A stretch of 64,000 bases of DNA from Rhizaria sp. SCN 62-66 (taxonomy: Eukaryota; Rhizaria, unplaced): NCBI GenBank assembly GCA_001724265.1, contig MEDY01000074.1:26557-90556 (forward strand). Direction: 5' to 3'. Position numbers and translations under genes: made by a program. Under the pieces are notes generated by a model. That model was not told the origin of the DNA and made no database searches. It worked only from the letters and a program-made list of their open reading frames with translations. Of the stretch, positions 1-12,347 are shown piece after piece (the first letter of the stretch is position 1; each line of letters begins with the position of its first letter).

Positions 1-1248
1 GTAGCAATAATGCACCGACCGGCCTCCGGGCACAGCGCCTGCACGCACGGCGGCGACTTCTTCTTCGGACAGCGAGCGCAGCAGCGGCCGAGTCATATGG
101 TCCTCGTGGAAGTCCAGCACAGCGCGCTTGAGCTTCCGGCGCGCGGCGCGGCGCTGCAGCTCATCGTGCTCTTCGTCGTCGCGCTGTGAGAGAGCGACGA
201 CACGGCCGTGGACCACAAACACGCGCAACTCGCGCCACGGATGCAGCGTGGACCACTTCTTCAGCACGAGCGCGAACGGGGACGCCGCGCTGCCATCGTC
301 ATCACCGTCATGATCGCCACCAATCGCCGCCTTGTCTGACTCTGCAGCGGTATTGCTGCTGTTGCTGTTAGCGACAGAGGATGAGAGCGAGACAGACGGA
401 GCTGAGGGAGGCGGCAGAAGAGGGCCGAGGCGCTGCTCCAGCGTCAGTGCATCAGGCCCGTACAGCGCACTCAACTCGGCGTCACTCGGCGGCGCAGCGC
501 CAGAGGGAGACTCTGCGACGGCCGCAGCGGTAGCGGCATCGTCGGCGGCCTGAGCACGCTTGGCGCGGGCCAACAGAGCGCGCAACGGGTCGTAGTCGGG
601 GTGGTTTTCATCATAGATCACACCGCTGACATCGCTGTCAACTGAGGCGCTCGCATCGTCACCAGCAGCGGCGACGGGGGAGTGGGAGTCTGCGGCGGCG
701 GCGGCGATAGGGGCGGGGCGCGGGGGCGTGGGTCCCCAGCCTTGGGCCGAGGCCATGACAGGCCGCGACGGATGGTCAACCAGATCCGTCGCACAGGCCG
801 CGGAGGCCTTCAGAAGCACGAGAACGTCACGCGCGTTCTCGCAACGCAGCGTGCCGTCGAGTGTAATCCATCGCGCGTCCTGCGGCGAGCTCCACGAGAG
901 TTTGGGAAACACCGCGCCGCCGAGCTCCTTGACTGCGGTCTCGATGGACCGCGCGAAGTCGGGAAGGAAGGCGGGCACGGCGCGGGTGCTGTGAAGCCCG
1001 GCCTTAGCGACGCGCACGACGTAGCGTTTGTCAATGTGGAAAACGTCATCGGGCACGTCGACGCCGTCGGCGAGGAAGTACGCCGCCTGCGCGCGCGTCA
1101 GCGGCAGAGTGACCGACTTGACCGTGCGCGTCTTGAGGTGCGGGAACCACGAGGTGTAGTTGAAGTCCCACACGTTCGTGCCAGGCGCAAACGGAGACGC
1201 CGCCACGGACGGAGACAACGCGCCCGAGGCAAGGCCAGAGCTAGACAT
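1..1248 (-). CDS. CDC123: CDC123 (D123 family) eIF2-assembly chaperone, 3' end cut by window edge
   Basis: An open frame runs from ATG at 1248 to the left edge, giving 416 codons with the C-terminus missing. Three blocks match the CDC123/D123 family: an N-terminal FNYTSWFPHLKTRTVKS segment near residue 29, VFPKLSWSSPQDARWI near residue 110, and LVLKKWSTLHPWRELRVFVV followed by SQRD near residue 325. CDC123 proteins are ATP-grasp-fold chaperones that bind the eIF2 gamma subunit and promote assembly of the eIF2 heterotrimer in the cytosol. Between the second and third blocks sits an insertion of roughly 170 residues rich in Ala, Ser, Asp and Pro; typical members are about 330-360 residues long and have only a short linker there. 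The start is the first ATG and leaves a normal N-terminus. It is divergent from the coiled-coil gene at 1705. The family call is secure; the insertion is directly seen. Confidence 0.93.
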   Translation of the reverse strand, partial: MSSSGLASGALSPSVAASPFAPGTNVWDFNYTSWFPHLKTRTVKSVTLPLTRAQAAYFLADGVDVPDDVFHIDKRYVVRVAKAGLHSTRAVPAFLPDFARSIETAVKELGGAVFPKLSWSSPQDARWITLDGTLRCENARDVLVLLKASAACATDLVDHPSRPVMASAQGWGPTPPRPAPIAAAAADSHSPVAAAGDDASASVDSDVSGVIYDENHPDYDPLRALLARAKRAQAADDAATAAAVAESPSGAAPPSDAELSALYGPDALTLEQRLGPLLPPPSAPSVSLSSSVANSNSSNTAAESDKAAIGGDHDGDDDGSAASPFALVLKKWSTLHPWRELRVFVVHGRVVALSQRDDEEHDELQRRAARRKLKRAVLDFHEDHMTRPLLRSLSEEEVAAVRAGAVPGGRSVHYCY

Positions 1249-1704
1249 TGTCTATACAGGGTGCGATGGGCAAGTGCGGGAAGGAATGTCGCGAGAAGTT
1301 GTGAGTGTGTGCCGTAGGGACAATGCGAGGTGCAGCAGTCGAGGACGTGAAGATTGGGTGATGTGCAGAAGGTATAATGATTAAATGCTTGTATAGTCAC
1401 TGATACTCCGTAGTTGACTCTGGTGACGGTCAAACTGTAGGTCACCTCCGTGTATTTTTGGAGCTACTCCTGGGGGTTGCACCATTTCCGATGGCAGCCG
1501 TTGAGCTGTAGGTGACGTCTCTCTTCAACAGTCATTATCTCGAATTTTCGAACGTCAGAACGATTTAGTCCTATATTTTATCGACAAACCAGCTTTTTTA
1601 ATTCTAACCTTTTAATTATATTGCGACTGCTATGCGTTTGTATCTCCTAGTTTGAACCTCAAGACACTTTGGTAGACAAGAGGAATAACCGTTCGGCCCC
1701 TGTG
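1249..1704. other. divergent intergenic region
   Basis: This AT-rich spacer separates the start codons of CDC123 (-) and the coiled-coil gene (+), so it must hold both promoters and 5' leaders. The stretch ending TCTCCTAG at 1650 resembles a 3' splice site and could end an intron in the leader of the + strand gene. No other gene is visible. Confidence 0.5.
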
Positions 1705-4700
1705 ATGTTCGGTCCTGTGGCCCCTCGCCAGGGCGCCAACGGGCGTCCCGGCCCCACAGCGACGGCCTCATCCTCCGGGCTTGGCGCCGCACTTGTTGCC
1801 ATGATCACCGCTCCCGGCTTCACCACAGTCCCGCCCCCTGTCTCCGCCTCGGCCTCCACTATCTCGTCCAGTGCCTCTGGCCGCAAGCCCGCCACCGCGG
1901 CCACCACCGGTGCAGCCGCCACCGGTGCTGCGCGGCCGTCTGGCTTCGGCACCGACGCGGCGGGCCGCCTGCTCCCGTCCTGGCTGGACACGCTCGCGGT
2001 TGACACCGACGACGATCCAGCGGCCGCCGGCGCTACCGCGGGCGCTGGGTACGAAGCCAGCGAGGACGGCGCATACTTCGAGCACAACCCATTAGCCTCC
2101 TCCCCTGGCCTTGCCTTTGCACCCGTGTCCGTGCCTGCCTTTGCGCCTCCTGCCGCTGCGGCGACGGGTGCGGCGGGGCGGCGGCGTGAGGTGGCGGCCG
2201 CGTCGCTGGCGCTGGCTCTGGAGCTCGAAGACGATAGGATTGGCGCTGGCACTGGTATATCAGGCACTGGGCTCGACTCACCGCTCTCGGCCGCTGACGC
2301 ACACAGCTTCTCCGACGCTGGCGCTGCTGCTACTGTTACAGCCGCCCCGCTCTCCCGCGCGCTCTCGCGCCCGCGCACGAGCACAAGCGGCACTGGCACT
2401 TCTGGCTCTGGCGCATCAACACCGCCACAGGCACAGGCGCAGTCGCATTCGTCGCGGCCGCAGTCCCGGTCCGCTGCTCTGCGTTTGCACTCGCGTTCAA
2501 CCTCACGCCCGCAGTCGCGCTCGCAGTCGCGGTCTCGCTCGCGGCCCCGCAGCAGTCCCACCGAGACTGCGATCGCAGTGAATAATGCCGACGACGGTGG
2601 CGATGACGAGGACGAGGCCGAACGCGCACTCGATACCGCCGCGCTTGCCGCCGTCGAACGCTCTATTGACGCCATCACCCGTACTCTCCTCGCAGCCCCG
2701 CGCACTTCTCTGCTATCTCCACAGCATCAACACCACAAACACTCTTTGACCGGGACAGCGGGCGAGGGCCGCAGTGCGACTGCGCGGTTGGCGGGCGCCG
2801 TGCAGGGCGGCGTGGGCGGGCTCACGGCCGCGCTGGGTTCGCTGCGCGGCGCGCGCGGGTTGTCGGCTCTGCGCCGCGCCGCTCGTGGCGTTTCAGCCAC
2901 ATCTATCAACAACAACAACACCAACAACAATGCTGACAATGATACAACAGCTGCACTCTCTCCGTCTGCGACTGCGCGTATGACGACTGCGCATGCGGCG
3001 TCGCAGCCTGCTCGGGCGCCGCCGTTCCGCACCGAGTCCACTTCACCGTCGCGCCCGCGCGGGGGTCGACCCAGCACCGCGGCCGCCGCGGCCGCCGCCG
3101 CCGCTACCGCGTCCTTCCTCCCGCCGCAGCTTTTCCCGCTCGGCCCGCTCGGCAGCCAGGGCACGCCACAGGCCGCCGCGCTTGTCTCGCTCACCTCCGC
3201 GCTGCTGACCCACTCCGCGTCCCCCGCGACAGCGCTGCCGCACCACCCGGCCCTGCCGCCGGTCGGCGCCGCCGCGGCCGCCGCCGGCGCGGGCGCGGGG
3301 CCGGGTGCGGGCGCGGGCGCGGGCACTGGCGGCACGGGCGGCGCGTCCTCCGGTGGCGCGAGCGTTGGCGGCCACATCTCCGGCGCAGCGGTTACGCTGG
3401 CACGGTGGGATGAGAAACACCATGCCGCGCAGGCCGACGCCGCGTTCACCGCCTCCGCCAGTCTCCCCACCGCCACCACCGCGAGCGCTTCCGCGGCGGG
3501 ACAGTCGCTGGCGGGGGCCTCAGCGGCGCGCGCGGCGGCGCTGGCGGCCGCGGTGGACGGGCGTCGGCGCCAGCCTACGCAGCGCCGCCACCGCCGACCG
3601 CAGCCGCCGATGGCACCGTTGCCCGGCGCCGCGCCCGCCGGCACGGGCCGCGTGGTCGCTGGCGGCGGCGGCGGGACCGTGGGCGGCGGCGGACTGGGCG
3701 CGGGCCGGTCTGTGATCCCAGAGGGGCAGGTGCGGGCTGTGCATAAGGACCTTATGGCCGGCGCGGGCGTACCAGCGGCAACCGCCGAGAGGCTGCGCAA
3801 CGTACGTTGCGATTCTACAGCGATATGTGTTTTACTCTATGGCTTAACATGTATTTTATGACTGCGTGTATACCTTTAACTGTTATCTTACGTGCATGTT
3901 TAAACCTTAATTTGTACTATTTGCGATTGGTTTGCTCTTTTTCAGGTTCTTGCGGTGTACTCGTCGGGTATGCACCGGCTTATGGCGACTCTGCACACCA
4001 CTGCGGTGCGCCCCGACCCACTCACCCCACTCCACAACGACGCGTTCCTCGTCCCACCTTTCGCTCTTGCGCCCCCAGGGCTCGACTCTGTGAGTGGCAG
4101 CGCTCAGAGCAAGAAGAAGGACGAAGCTGGTGACGATGGTGGTGATGATGGTGAGAGCGAGTGCGAGCTCGGCTGTGTCGTCACACCGGGCGGCGCACTG
4201 CTCCCCGCCACCGCAGCCGACTTCTTGCCATACGCCTCCGCGTCCACATCCGCATCTGCATCCACACAGTGCGGCGCATCGCAACCGCACGCACTGCTCG
4301 TGCGCGGCCACCTCCCACCGCACCCACCGCTGCCGGCGCCGACGCCCGCCGCCGTGGGCGCGCCGACCGTGGCCGAGCCCGTGGCGGACTTGTGGTCGGT
4401 CTTCATGGCGCTGCTCGACCTCTGCCAGCGTCACGCCGACTGCGCCGCCGCGGCCGCCGCCGGTGGAACGCCGCCGTCTGCCGCGGCCGGCGACGTTGTG
4501 GTGCTCAAGTCGACGCGCATCCACGCGCGCAGCCGTGCGGCCGCGGCGGCGCTGCAGAAGCTGCGCGCGCGGTACGCGCGGCTGCAGGACGCCGCGGGCG
4601 AGGCGCTTGCGCGCAGGCTCGATCTTGTGCTCGCGCAAGCCCGTACGGTCGTGGCGCGCAGGCAGGACCTCGACGCGCAAGAAGTCGAGCTCCTCGACGA

Positions 4701-7700
4701 ACTGTACGTGCTTGACTGTTTCATATGAACAGTGTTTTTTGTTTGATTCTTTTTTCTGGATATGATCGTGATGCATTGGTTTATTTTTTTAAATATCTCG
4801 TTGATTTCTTTGTTCTATCTATTGTAGATCGCAACAAAATGCGTTGATCGCGCGCGTGCGTGGCGACTTAGAGACCGCGCGTGCAGAGGGCGCTGCGTGC
4901 CGCGTCAAGGCGCGCTTGGCGCACAACCGCTACCTGCTGCTCTCCGAAGACGCCGCAGCGCGCGCCATGTCGCTGTCGACATTCCTGTCTCTGCGTCAGC
5001 ACTTGTCGCGCGCTGACGAAGCGCTTGCTGTGTCGCTCTCCGCGCGCGCCGCGGACGTTGCGCGCGCGACCCACGCGCTCGGCAGCGCGCAGGCCGCGTA
5101 CGACAACGCGCGCGCGCATCTCGACACGCTGCTGGCCGGCAATCTCGCGCTGGCCGAGGAGCACGCTGCGGCGCTGGCGGCGCTGGAAGAGACTGCGCAG
5201 GCCACTGGCGCGCTGTCGACGCAGCTTGAGGCCAAGATCGCCGAACGGGAGGCCTTTGGCGCCGCGTTCTCCGCCGTCGCCACGGAGGCAGCGCGGCTCG
5301 GTGAAGTCGACGCTGCACTGGCGGCCGCGCTGGCTCGCGCTGAGGCTGAGGTCGCCGAGTCCGGCCGCCAGCTTGCAGCCGCGCAGAACCAAGTGCGCGC
5401 GACACAGGCGCGCGTTGCTGCGGTTGAGCAGGCCGTCGCGCTGGCGGGCGCTGCAATGGAGCGCGCGACCCGCGAGGTTGAGACCAAGCAGGCGCTTGTG
5501 CACGCTGCGCTGGAGCAGAAGGGCGAGGAGCGAGAGGCCCTTGAAGCCGTCGAGCGACAGCGTGAGACTATCGCGGAGCAGGTACGACACATTCCAACTC
5601 ACGGTTTTTCAATACGAACATGTATTTGTTTTTTGATTAAGGTAAACGCCTTCCTCATAATTACACTTATATCTTTTCACCTTGCTGTCATAGGTTGTTG
5701 AGGCTGAAGAGCACATTACGTCGTTGCGCTTGCAGTTCGCAACTGTTTCCAGCGAAGCCGCTGAGCTAGCTGCTGCGACCGCGGCACTGGACGCTGAAGC
5801 GCAGGTGCACTTTGACCACATGGGCCGCGAACGCGAGAAGGACGCCGTGCTGCGTGCGCGTCACCGCGAGGAAGAGCTCGCGCAAGTCTCGGCCACGGAC
5901 GGCGCTGCGCGCCAGGTCGCCGTGCTTGCTGCGCAGCTGGGTGAGATTGAAGACGCCGCAGCGGTGCAACGGTACGTATCGTTACAGGAATTTACGCATA
6001 TGTCACCTTTTACGATGTGATGTATTTGAGGATGTTGAAGTCGCAAGCGTGTTGCACTGTGCTTGTGATGGAGTCGATGTCATGGGTGTTAAATTTATGA
6101 TTATTATTGTGGGTTCATGGTTAAAATACGACAGCGTTAGCTGCTTGCATATGATGTTGATATGATATGGTATTGTCTTACTCACTGTACTGTTTACATC
6201 TCACTTTTTGCGGTCACTCTTTCCCGTACGATTGTCTTTTTCTTTCCACAGCGATGAAGTGACACGCTATGTAGACTTGCTTTCCGATCACGAGCGCAAC
6301 TACGCTGCACAGACTGCGCTGCTTGACGCAACGACTGCGGCCGTGCGTGACTCAGACGCGGCCACGGCATCGTATCTCGTACGCACGCAGTCAGCTCTTG
6401 AGGCCCGCGCGCGTGCAAAGGAAGAGACGCTTGTCGCACAGGCCGCGGCGGAGGAATTGCGCGCAGAGCTACCGCGCACACACGAGGGCCGCGCTCTGTT
6501 AGAGCGCCGTCGTGCGCGCGCCGCGACAGAGACAGCCGAGCTAGTCTCAGCTCTGAACAAGGTGCTGACTGAGCAGCGTGTGTCTCAAGTTGCGGCAACG
6601 CAAGAACGCGAGACTGTTGACGCCGAGATTGCGACTGTAGAGGCCGAGCACGGTGCAGTTACGACGCGTATTAAGGGCGCCATCTCGCGCACTGGTGAAG
6701 CTGTCCATACAGCACGCACCGAGTACGCGCGCATCCTTGCCGTCAAGGTTGAGAATGCGCGTCTCAAGAGCGAGGCTGCTGCGCTTGACTCGCGCCTCGG
6801 CCCGCTCACGCGCTCAGCGGGCGAGCTCTGGCGGCTCTCACGCGAGGCTGAGGCCGAGACCGAGGCGCGCGCAGACCGCATCGCGTTTCTGCGTGCTCGG
6901 CTTGATGCTGCTGCCGCCGACGCGCGCGCTGCTAAGGCCGAGGCTGAGGAAGAGGCTAACGAGGCTGCCACGATTGCACGCGCTCTTGCCGCTGCCGTTG
7001 CTGAGCTGTCCGAGACGCAGGCCGCTGTGGCTCAGCTGCGCGCGGCGTCGGCGCGCGGGCAGACGTATTTCGAACAGCACAAGCGCGCACTCGGGTTCCA
7101 CCCCACAGCCTCGGCCGCCACGGGCGCGGACGCCGTTGCCGCGGGCACGGCCCCGGGCGCTGAGGAGCGCAAGGTGCTCGCCGCGCGCGTGACGCTGCTG
7201 CGCGCGCTGCAGATGCGTCAGGCTGCGGCGCTGGCACGCGACGCGGCGCCCGGTGCCGCGCAGACCGAGCGATCAGACGCGAGCGCGCTGGCGCAGCGGC
7301 TCCGCGCGGCCGTGACGGACGACGACGCGGACCTGCTGGGCCCGCACGGCGCGCGCACGGGCTGCCCGCTGTCGCTGACTCCGATGTCGATGCACGTGCC
7401 CGCCGCGCACTGGGGGCTGCTCACGCCCGCAGCGCGGCGCCTCGTGCGCATTGCTTACTTGCAGCGCGAAGTGGCGCTGCGCGAGCGCCGCGGCCGCGCA
7501 TGGGCGCAGGGCGCCGCGCCGTTCTTGCCGCCGGATCTGTTCCGGTCCGCGGTCTCTGCGCCCGCGGTTCGCGTGGACGCGGAAACGCAGTGCGAGCCCG
7601 CGCGTCTTGACTTCTGCGTGCAGACGCCCTCGTGGCTGCTGCTGGGCTTCGAGGCCGAGGAGACGCAGGCCGCGCTGCGCAGGCAGGACCTTGGCACGCG

Positions 7701-7872
7701 CGCCGCGCGCAGGGTCAGTCGCAGTGTCGCCGTCGGCGCTGGTGCTGGTGCCAGGGTGCTACAGGCGCGCACAGACTCGGCAGTCAGTAGTGTCAGCGCG
7801 AGCGTCAATCCCAGTGCAGCACCCTCGCGTCCCGACACCGGCGTTGGTATTGCGGTTGGCGAGAGTCTGTGA
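1705..7872 (+). CDS. large coiled-coil protein, five exons, function unknown
   Basis: Five exons join in frame: 1705-3801, 3946-4703, 4828-5581, 5694-5971 and 6252-7872 (TGA), giving 1835 residues. Introns of 144, 124, 112 and 280 nt begin GTACGT, GTACGT, GTACGA and GTACGT and end in AG; phases (0, 2, 0, 2) match at every junction. The first ATG in frame is 1705. Residues 1 to about 700 are disordered and rich in Ala, Ser, Arg, Gly and poly-Ala. Residues about 870-1580 are an almost continuous Ala/Glu/Arg coiled coil, and the tail contains SWLLLGFEAEETQAALRRQ. The architecture suggests a cytoskeletal, centrosomal or flagellar scaffold, but I recognise no family and infer no specific role. The exon model is strongly supported because the coiled-coil heptads continue across each junction. 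Its stop codon is only 5 nt from the stop of the convergent gene. Confidence 0.85.
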
Positions 7873-7877
7873 AGGTC

Positions 7878-10800
7878 TTACTCGTTGTCGTCATCGTCGA
7901 AGTCGTGCTCGTCTTCCTCATCGATGTTAAGACCTGCGGGGTCTGTCTGGGCTGGTGCGTTTGGAGGTGCAACTCCAGCGCGAAGACCGCCACCGAGTGC
8001 TGTGCTCCGCAGCGAGCTCGCGCGGGCGCCGGTCACTTGACTCGTTGCGCCGGCGCTATAGGCTGTGTATGCTGATGTAGCGTCGTCGCCCGAGCCATTC
8101 ATGTTTGACGCCTTTGAGATGCCGGTGCTACGTGTATAAAGGGATTAGTTGGAACGAGAGCTATATTAGAACTGTTTTTGCTTTTACGCACCATTTGTTT
8201 TAACCTACTTCATAGGGTGTATGTTTAACGTACCGTTTCTTGGAGAGCTTGGGATTGAATCCACGACTGTGCGCTTTGCAGTGCGAGCGGAGGTGGTTTG
8301 TTTTGAGAGTCCTGCAAAGTGCGTCCAAACAAAACCAATGATCAATGGTTATAGAATTAGTTTACATAGCTTTAGGATTAAGATGTTGCTGATGTACTAT
8401 CAATACATTTTGCTTTTAACACAGTAGCAACGATTAAACGTACCACCAAGGCCTCCGTGGACCTGTATCAGTAGCGGCGTCACCCATAAAGCAGGTCGCA
8501 AAAAGCGTGCAATGATAGTGTTTCTTGCCTCCAGCACCATCACAGTTAGGCACGCGACACGGCCGTCCGCGCTGCGTCATGATGTACCATCGCGGGTCCA
8601 CATCAGTCATCTTGGACTCTAACTCGCCGTATATTGCGCTCTCGTGCAGCGGCGGTGGCTGTAATGACCCGAATGCAGACACTGCACCGGTTGGGGCTTC
8701 CTGTGATGTGGACGTCACGCGCGCTGACGGTGCCTGGCGCGCTATGCCAGCTTGCCGCGGGACTGGGGCTGGAAGCACGGTGCCGTGGGGCGCATCTGCA
8801 GCTGGAGCCTGGTCTGCACTGCGACCGGACTGCTGTTGTTGCAGCGGGTGCTGTTCTTGGGTTGGACCTGCATTAAAACTAGAAGGCTGCGACAGTCGAT
8901 TGTAGTGCAACTGGGCGTGTGGAACCTGTGCATGCGCGCAAGACACAAAACGTTCCGCGTGCCCACCAGCAGGATGTGATACATAGCTCTGTCGGTTGGT
9001 TGGGACAAAAGTCTGGTCATGTGCCCGCGGACCGTTGTGTACGTGCAAGTCCTTGTGGCCACAATGGCCGGGCTGACGCGGACGCAGATGCGGAGGACTA
9101 AATCGTTGCTGTTGTGGATGTTGACCGTGGTGCTGATGGTGCAGCTGTTGTTGCGGCTGCTGGCCTTGGTACTGGCCATAATGTGGCTGAGAAGGCGGCG
9201 CCTGTCTGTGGTTGCGCGTCCCCGCTAAGTGCGATGGCAACGTTTGCTCTTCGTACTGCCCTATTTGGCCTGCTTGCTGCTGAGCATGCATGGGCTGCAT
9301 ATGTGGTTGATGAACGCCGTGAGAAACATTGTGCTGCAACTGTTGCTGTAAGAAGTCAGCACTGTGCATCATGCTTGGATGTCCGTTGATGTTGCAATTG
9401 TTACTGTGATTGTTTGCAGGGTACGGATGATAGCGCTCGCGGTGCGAGCGGTCACCGGCTGTCACTGGGCGTATTGCGCCCGGTTGCACGTATGTTGTCT
9501 GTGACTGCCCTTGAGAGTGCGCGTATGCGTGCCCGTGCGCTTGAGGCAGTGACGGTGGCAGTGCCCCATAGTTTATCATGTCGCTCCCGTCGCTGCGGCC
9601 GTACACCACATAGCCTGACTCGTTCTGTAACGCGCGCTGCGCGCGGTGTGGTCGCGGTGCGGGCGGCTGCTGTTGGTGTGCCTGCTGCAGAGGGTATGGT
9701 TGCTGCATGAGCGCCATTGTCTGTCCAGGGGCCGCGTGCTGTGGCGCGATATTGCCGCCGTCTGTGCTGAAAGCATGTGCATAACTATGCGCATGTGCGG
9801 GCGACGGCAACGTGTGGCCGGGTCCATAGTGCAACACCTGCGCGCGCGACGACATCTGTGCAGGAGCGTTTCCTTGCGGACCGCCGAACTGCCCTGACGC
9901 TGACGGCGGTCCACCCAACGCCGCGGACGCGGGGTACACAGCACACAGCGTTCCAGGCGCGCCCACTGGTCCGGTAAAGAGTCTGCTGATGCTGTTACTG
10001 TTGGCTACGCCCACAACAGGCATAACACCCGGTAGCGGCGCCGCGCCTCCATTGCCTGCAAGACTGGAGCCACGCGGCAGGCCCGCGGCGCCGGGTGAGG
10101 GGAATGCTTGCGGCAAGTACCCAAAAATCATCACATTGCCGCCTGCAGCCATAGGAACACCGCTGCTTGGGCGCAGCTCAGCACCGTTGGATGGCGAGTG
10201 CACAAGTTCATAACTTGTCACGCCACCCTGTAACGAAGCGCCTTGCGACGGACGCTGTTGAGCGCTGGGCATTGACGCGCCAAGCGCGTATTGCGGCGGA
10301 GTGTTGTGTTGCTGAGGCTGCGGCAATAGCGCAAGATCGGAAGTAGGGTTGGACAGGCTGTGACCCCCAAAGAAGACGTCTCTTGCAACCATTGAAGGCG
10401 ATGTTCTCTCTTGCTTTACTGTTGCTGTTGACGCCACTGTGCCAAGCCTGCTCTGTTGCGGCCGAGCCGCTGCATCTGTTATGGCGATGGACGCCGTATC
10501 ACCCTGTGGATCGCTGTATGACGAGAGGAACGGCAACGCGCCGGCACGAAGCCCCATTGGCGCGGGCGCCGCCGGCGCGGACACGTACGCCGCCCCCGTA
10601 TTGTCCAGTAGGGAAGACACTGATGATGTGGCGTTGGTGGCGGCCGCTGAGTCGTGAGTATTCTCGAACAGCGCAATCGGCTTTGTACTTACTTCTGCCG
10701 CGGTGCCTGCTGTTGCGTAGGCTGGATTCCCCTCCTGTCGGGTCCACGTAGCGTTGTGGCCATGAATGTGATCGTGGATATACCCACTGGTCTCGACAGG

Positions 10801-11310
10801 CGAAGGATCACCAGTTGCCGTAGCGCGCGCAACATTGCCGCGCCCGTTAGCGCGGTCAAACGCTACTTGCGAAGGTTGCACTGTAGGCGCATGACTTGTA
10901 CTCACACTCACATTTGTGCCAAACGTGTGATGGGCGTACCCGTGACCCACAGAGACGTGAGCGCTCGAGACCTCTCCGTGGTCTCCAGTACTGAAGCGCG
11001 GACTCAGCGCTGCAGGAGCATGCGAGGAACAAGACGGTGACACGCGACCATGCGGCTGAACAGGTGACAACATGTCATGGATGAGCTTTGCCGCGCTGCC
11101 GACGCTGCTGTGCGGATGAACTCCACGCGTGCTGGGAACCGGTGACACAACTGATTTAACGGGCTTGATGTCAACGTCGTGTTTTGAGAGGATCGAGCTC
11201 TGCGTAAAAGGCGGCGCAGGCTTCACCGGTGGGAGGTAATCGTAGCTAGATGCGTAGGCTGAGTATGGCTGACTCGATGTGTGGCTAGTGGAAGAGCCAG
11301 GAAGCGGCAT
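7878..11310 (-). CDS. Gln/His-rich protein with a CxxxxC...HYHC zinc-type motif, two exons
   Basis: Exon 1 (11310-8444) and exon 2 (8127-7878, TAA) are joined by a 316-nt intron starting GTACGT and ending in TAG; phase 2 is preserved and a Cys codon is rebuilt at the junction. The product has 1038 residues. Most of it is disordered, rich in Gln, His, Ser, Pro and Gly, like many transcription regulators. Near residues 915-960 is a compact, non-repetitive segment with WYIMTQRGRPCRVPNC followed by HYHC and CTLFATC, giving Cys and His residues spaced as in a zinc-binding module. The C-terminus is strongly acidic (DEEDEHDFDDDDNE). I infer a nuclear DNA- or chromatin-associated protein without naming a family. 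ATG 11310 is the first in the exon, but the frame stays open upstream and an additional 5' exon is possible at 12050-12132. The convergent neighbour ends 5 nt away. Confidence 0.78.
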
Positions 11311-12347
11311 CAGGCTCAACGCCCTGATCTAAAAGTGCAACGTCGAATGTTATTGATTATGTGAGCGTAAAAGACATCCAAACCAGAATTCGTCAAAGCA
11401 ACCAACGGATCTTATTTAGGCGTACCTATAAAAAAGGTTTTCTTGCTCTACCCCACGTTTAACACGGAGACATATGCCTTCAAAAGCGAGTTGTCAAATG
11501 GACTTGATGCACAACAAACCCGGCGAGAGGTCTAGGACAGAGATTCAAAGCAAACAGACGTGTTATTAAAATGGCTGCAAGTTTGGGTGAGATGATATAT
11601 CAGCAGCTGTGTAATTACGCAATTAACGATCAATTCCAACTGGTGTCGTGCCTCCAAGTCAAGGGTCAAACAATGCGATACTGCGGAACAACAAATGTGG
11701 TGAGCAACATATCTCGGAGAAAGTGCTGCACTTCTTGCTGCACTTTCAAATGATTCTTTATATATCCAGTAAAACATACGTTAAAAAAACGACGTTTAAG
11801 TTGTACATATAAAATCATTGTGTTCTTACTCCGAAATTTGAGCACGAAATAAGAGTCCGATGTTTGTTTGCTGAGGAGCGCAGTCCAACTTGAAGACAAC
11901 GGTCGAAAAACTCACAGTCACTTTCTTGCTGTGCCAAGGCGCAACTGAGGAGAATAGAGAAAGTGTATCATATTATTGGGGTGTGTATTATAATAAAAAC
12001 GAAAATAATAAAAATAATAATTTTTGTGGTAAGGCCAGCCAATAAATACCTCGAGCGGTGCCCACGTGCAGCCGACATTTACTTTGTCAGCCGCACTCGC
12101 GAGCAACCGCTGCGTCTCGCTCGCTGTTGCTGCTGAAACCAAACGATGTTTGATTTTGTGAGTGTTTTGTTATAAACTTTTCTTGTTGTTGAGCTACCGG
12201 CGCAAAAAAAAAACAACCGCGCAACGGCAGAAAACAATAGAGAGTTATTACTACGTGCTATGTAGTTTCGGAGGATCCCCTCCTTGCATCATCCATCCAG
12301 TCGCTAAAAAAGAGCACGAAACCGAGCTCAATCAATCGCTTGTTTGC
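11311..12347. other. AT-rich spacer between two minus-strand genes
   Basis: This region should contain the 3' end of DAP3 transcription and the promoter and leader of the Gln/His-rich gene. Apart from one GC-richer island at 12050-12132, listed separately as a candidate exon, I see no coding-like sequence. Confidence 0.4.
12050..12132 (-). other. candidate upstream exon of the Gln/His-rich gene
   Basis: On the minus strand a TTTGGTTTCAG acceptor precedes this 83-nt GC-richer island and GTATTT follows it. In one frame it encodes 27 codons ending TWAPLE, with no stop. That frame is phase 0 at its end and matches the open frame beginning after a TTTTAG acceptor at 11328, which reads IRALSLM into the annotated start. 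I found no upstream exon with a start codon in the needed phase, so the model is incomplete and the donor is not the usual GTACGT. Confidence 0.33.

Noticed and set aside
1669-1704. Extension of the coiled-coil protein upstream of ATG 1705
   Set aside because: The frame is open but has no ATG and is AT-rich like the leader; a leader intron ending at 1650 is the likelier explanation.
8221-8427. A 68-codon frame inside the intron of the Gln/His-rich gene
   Set aside because: The sequence is AT-rich and intron-like, lacks motifs, and lies between a matching donor and acceptor.
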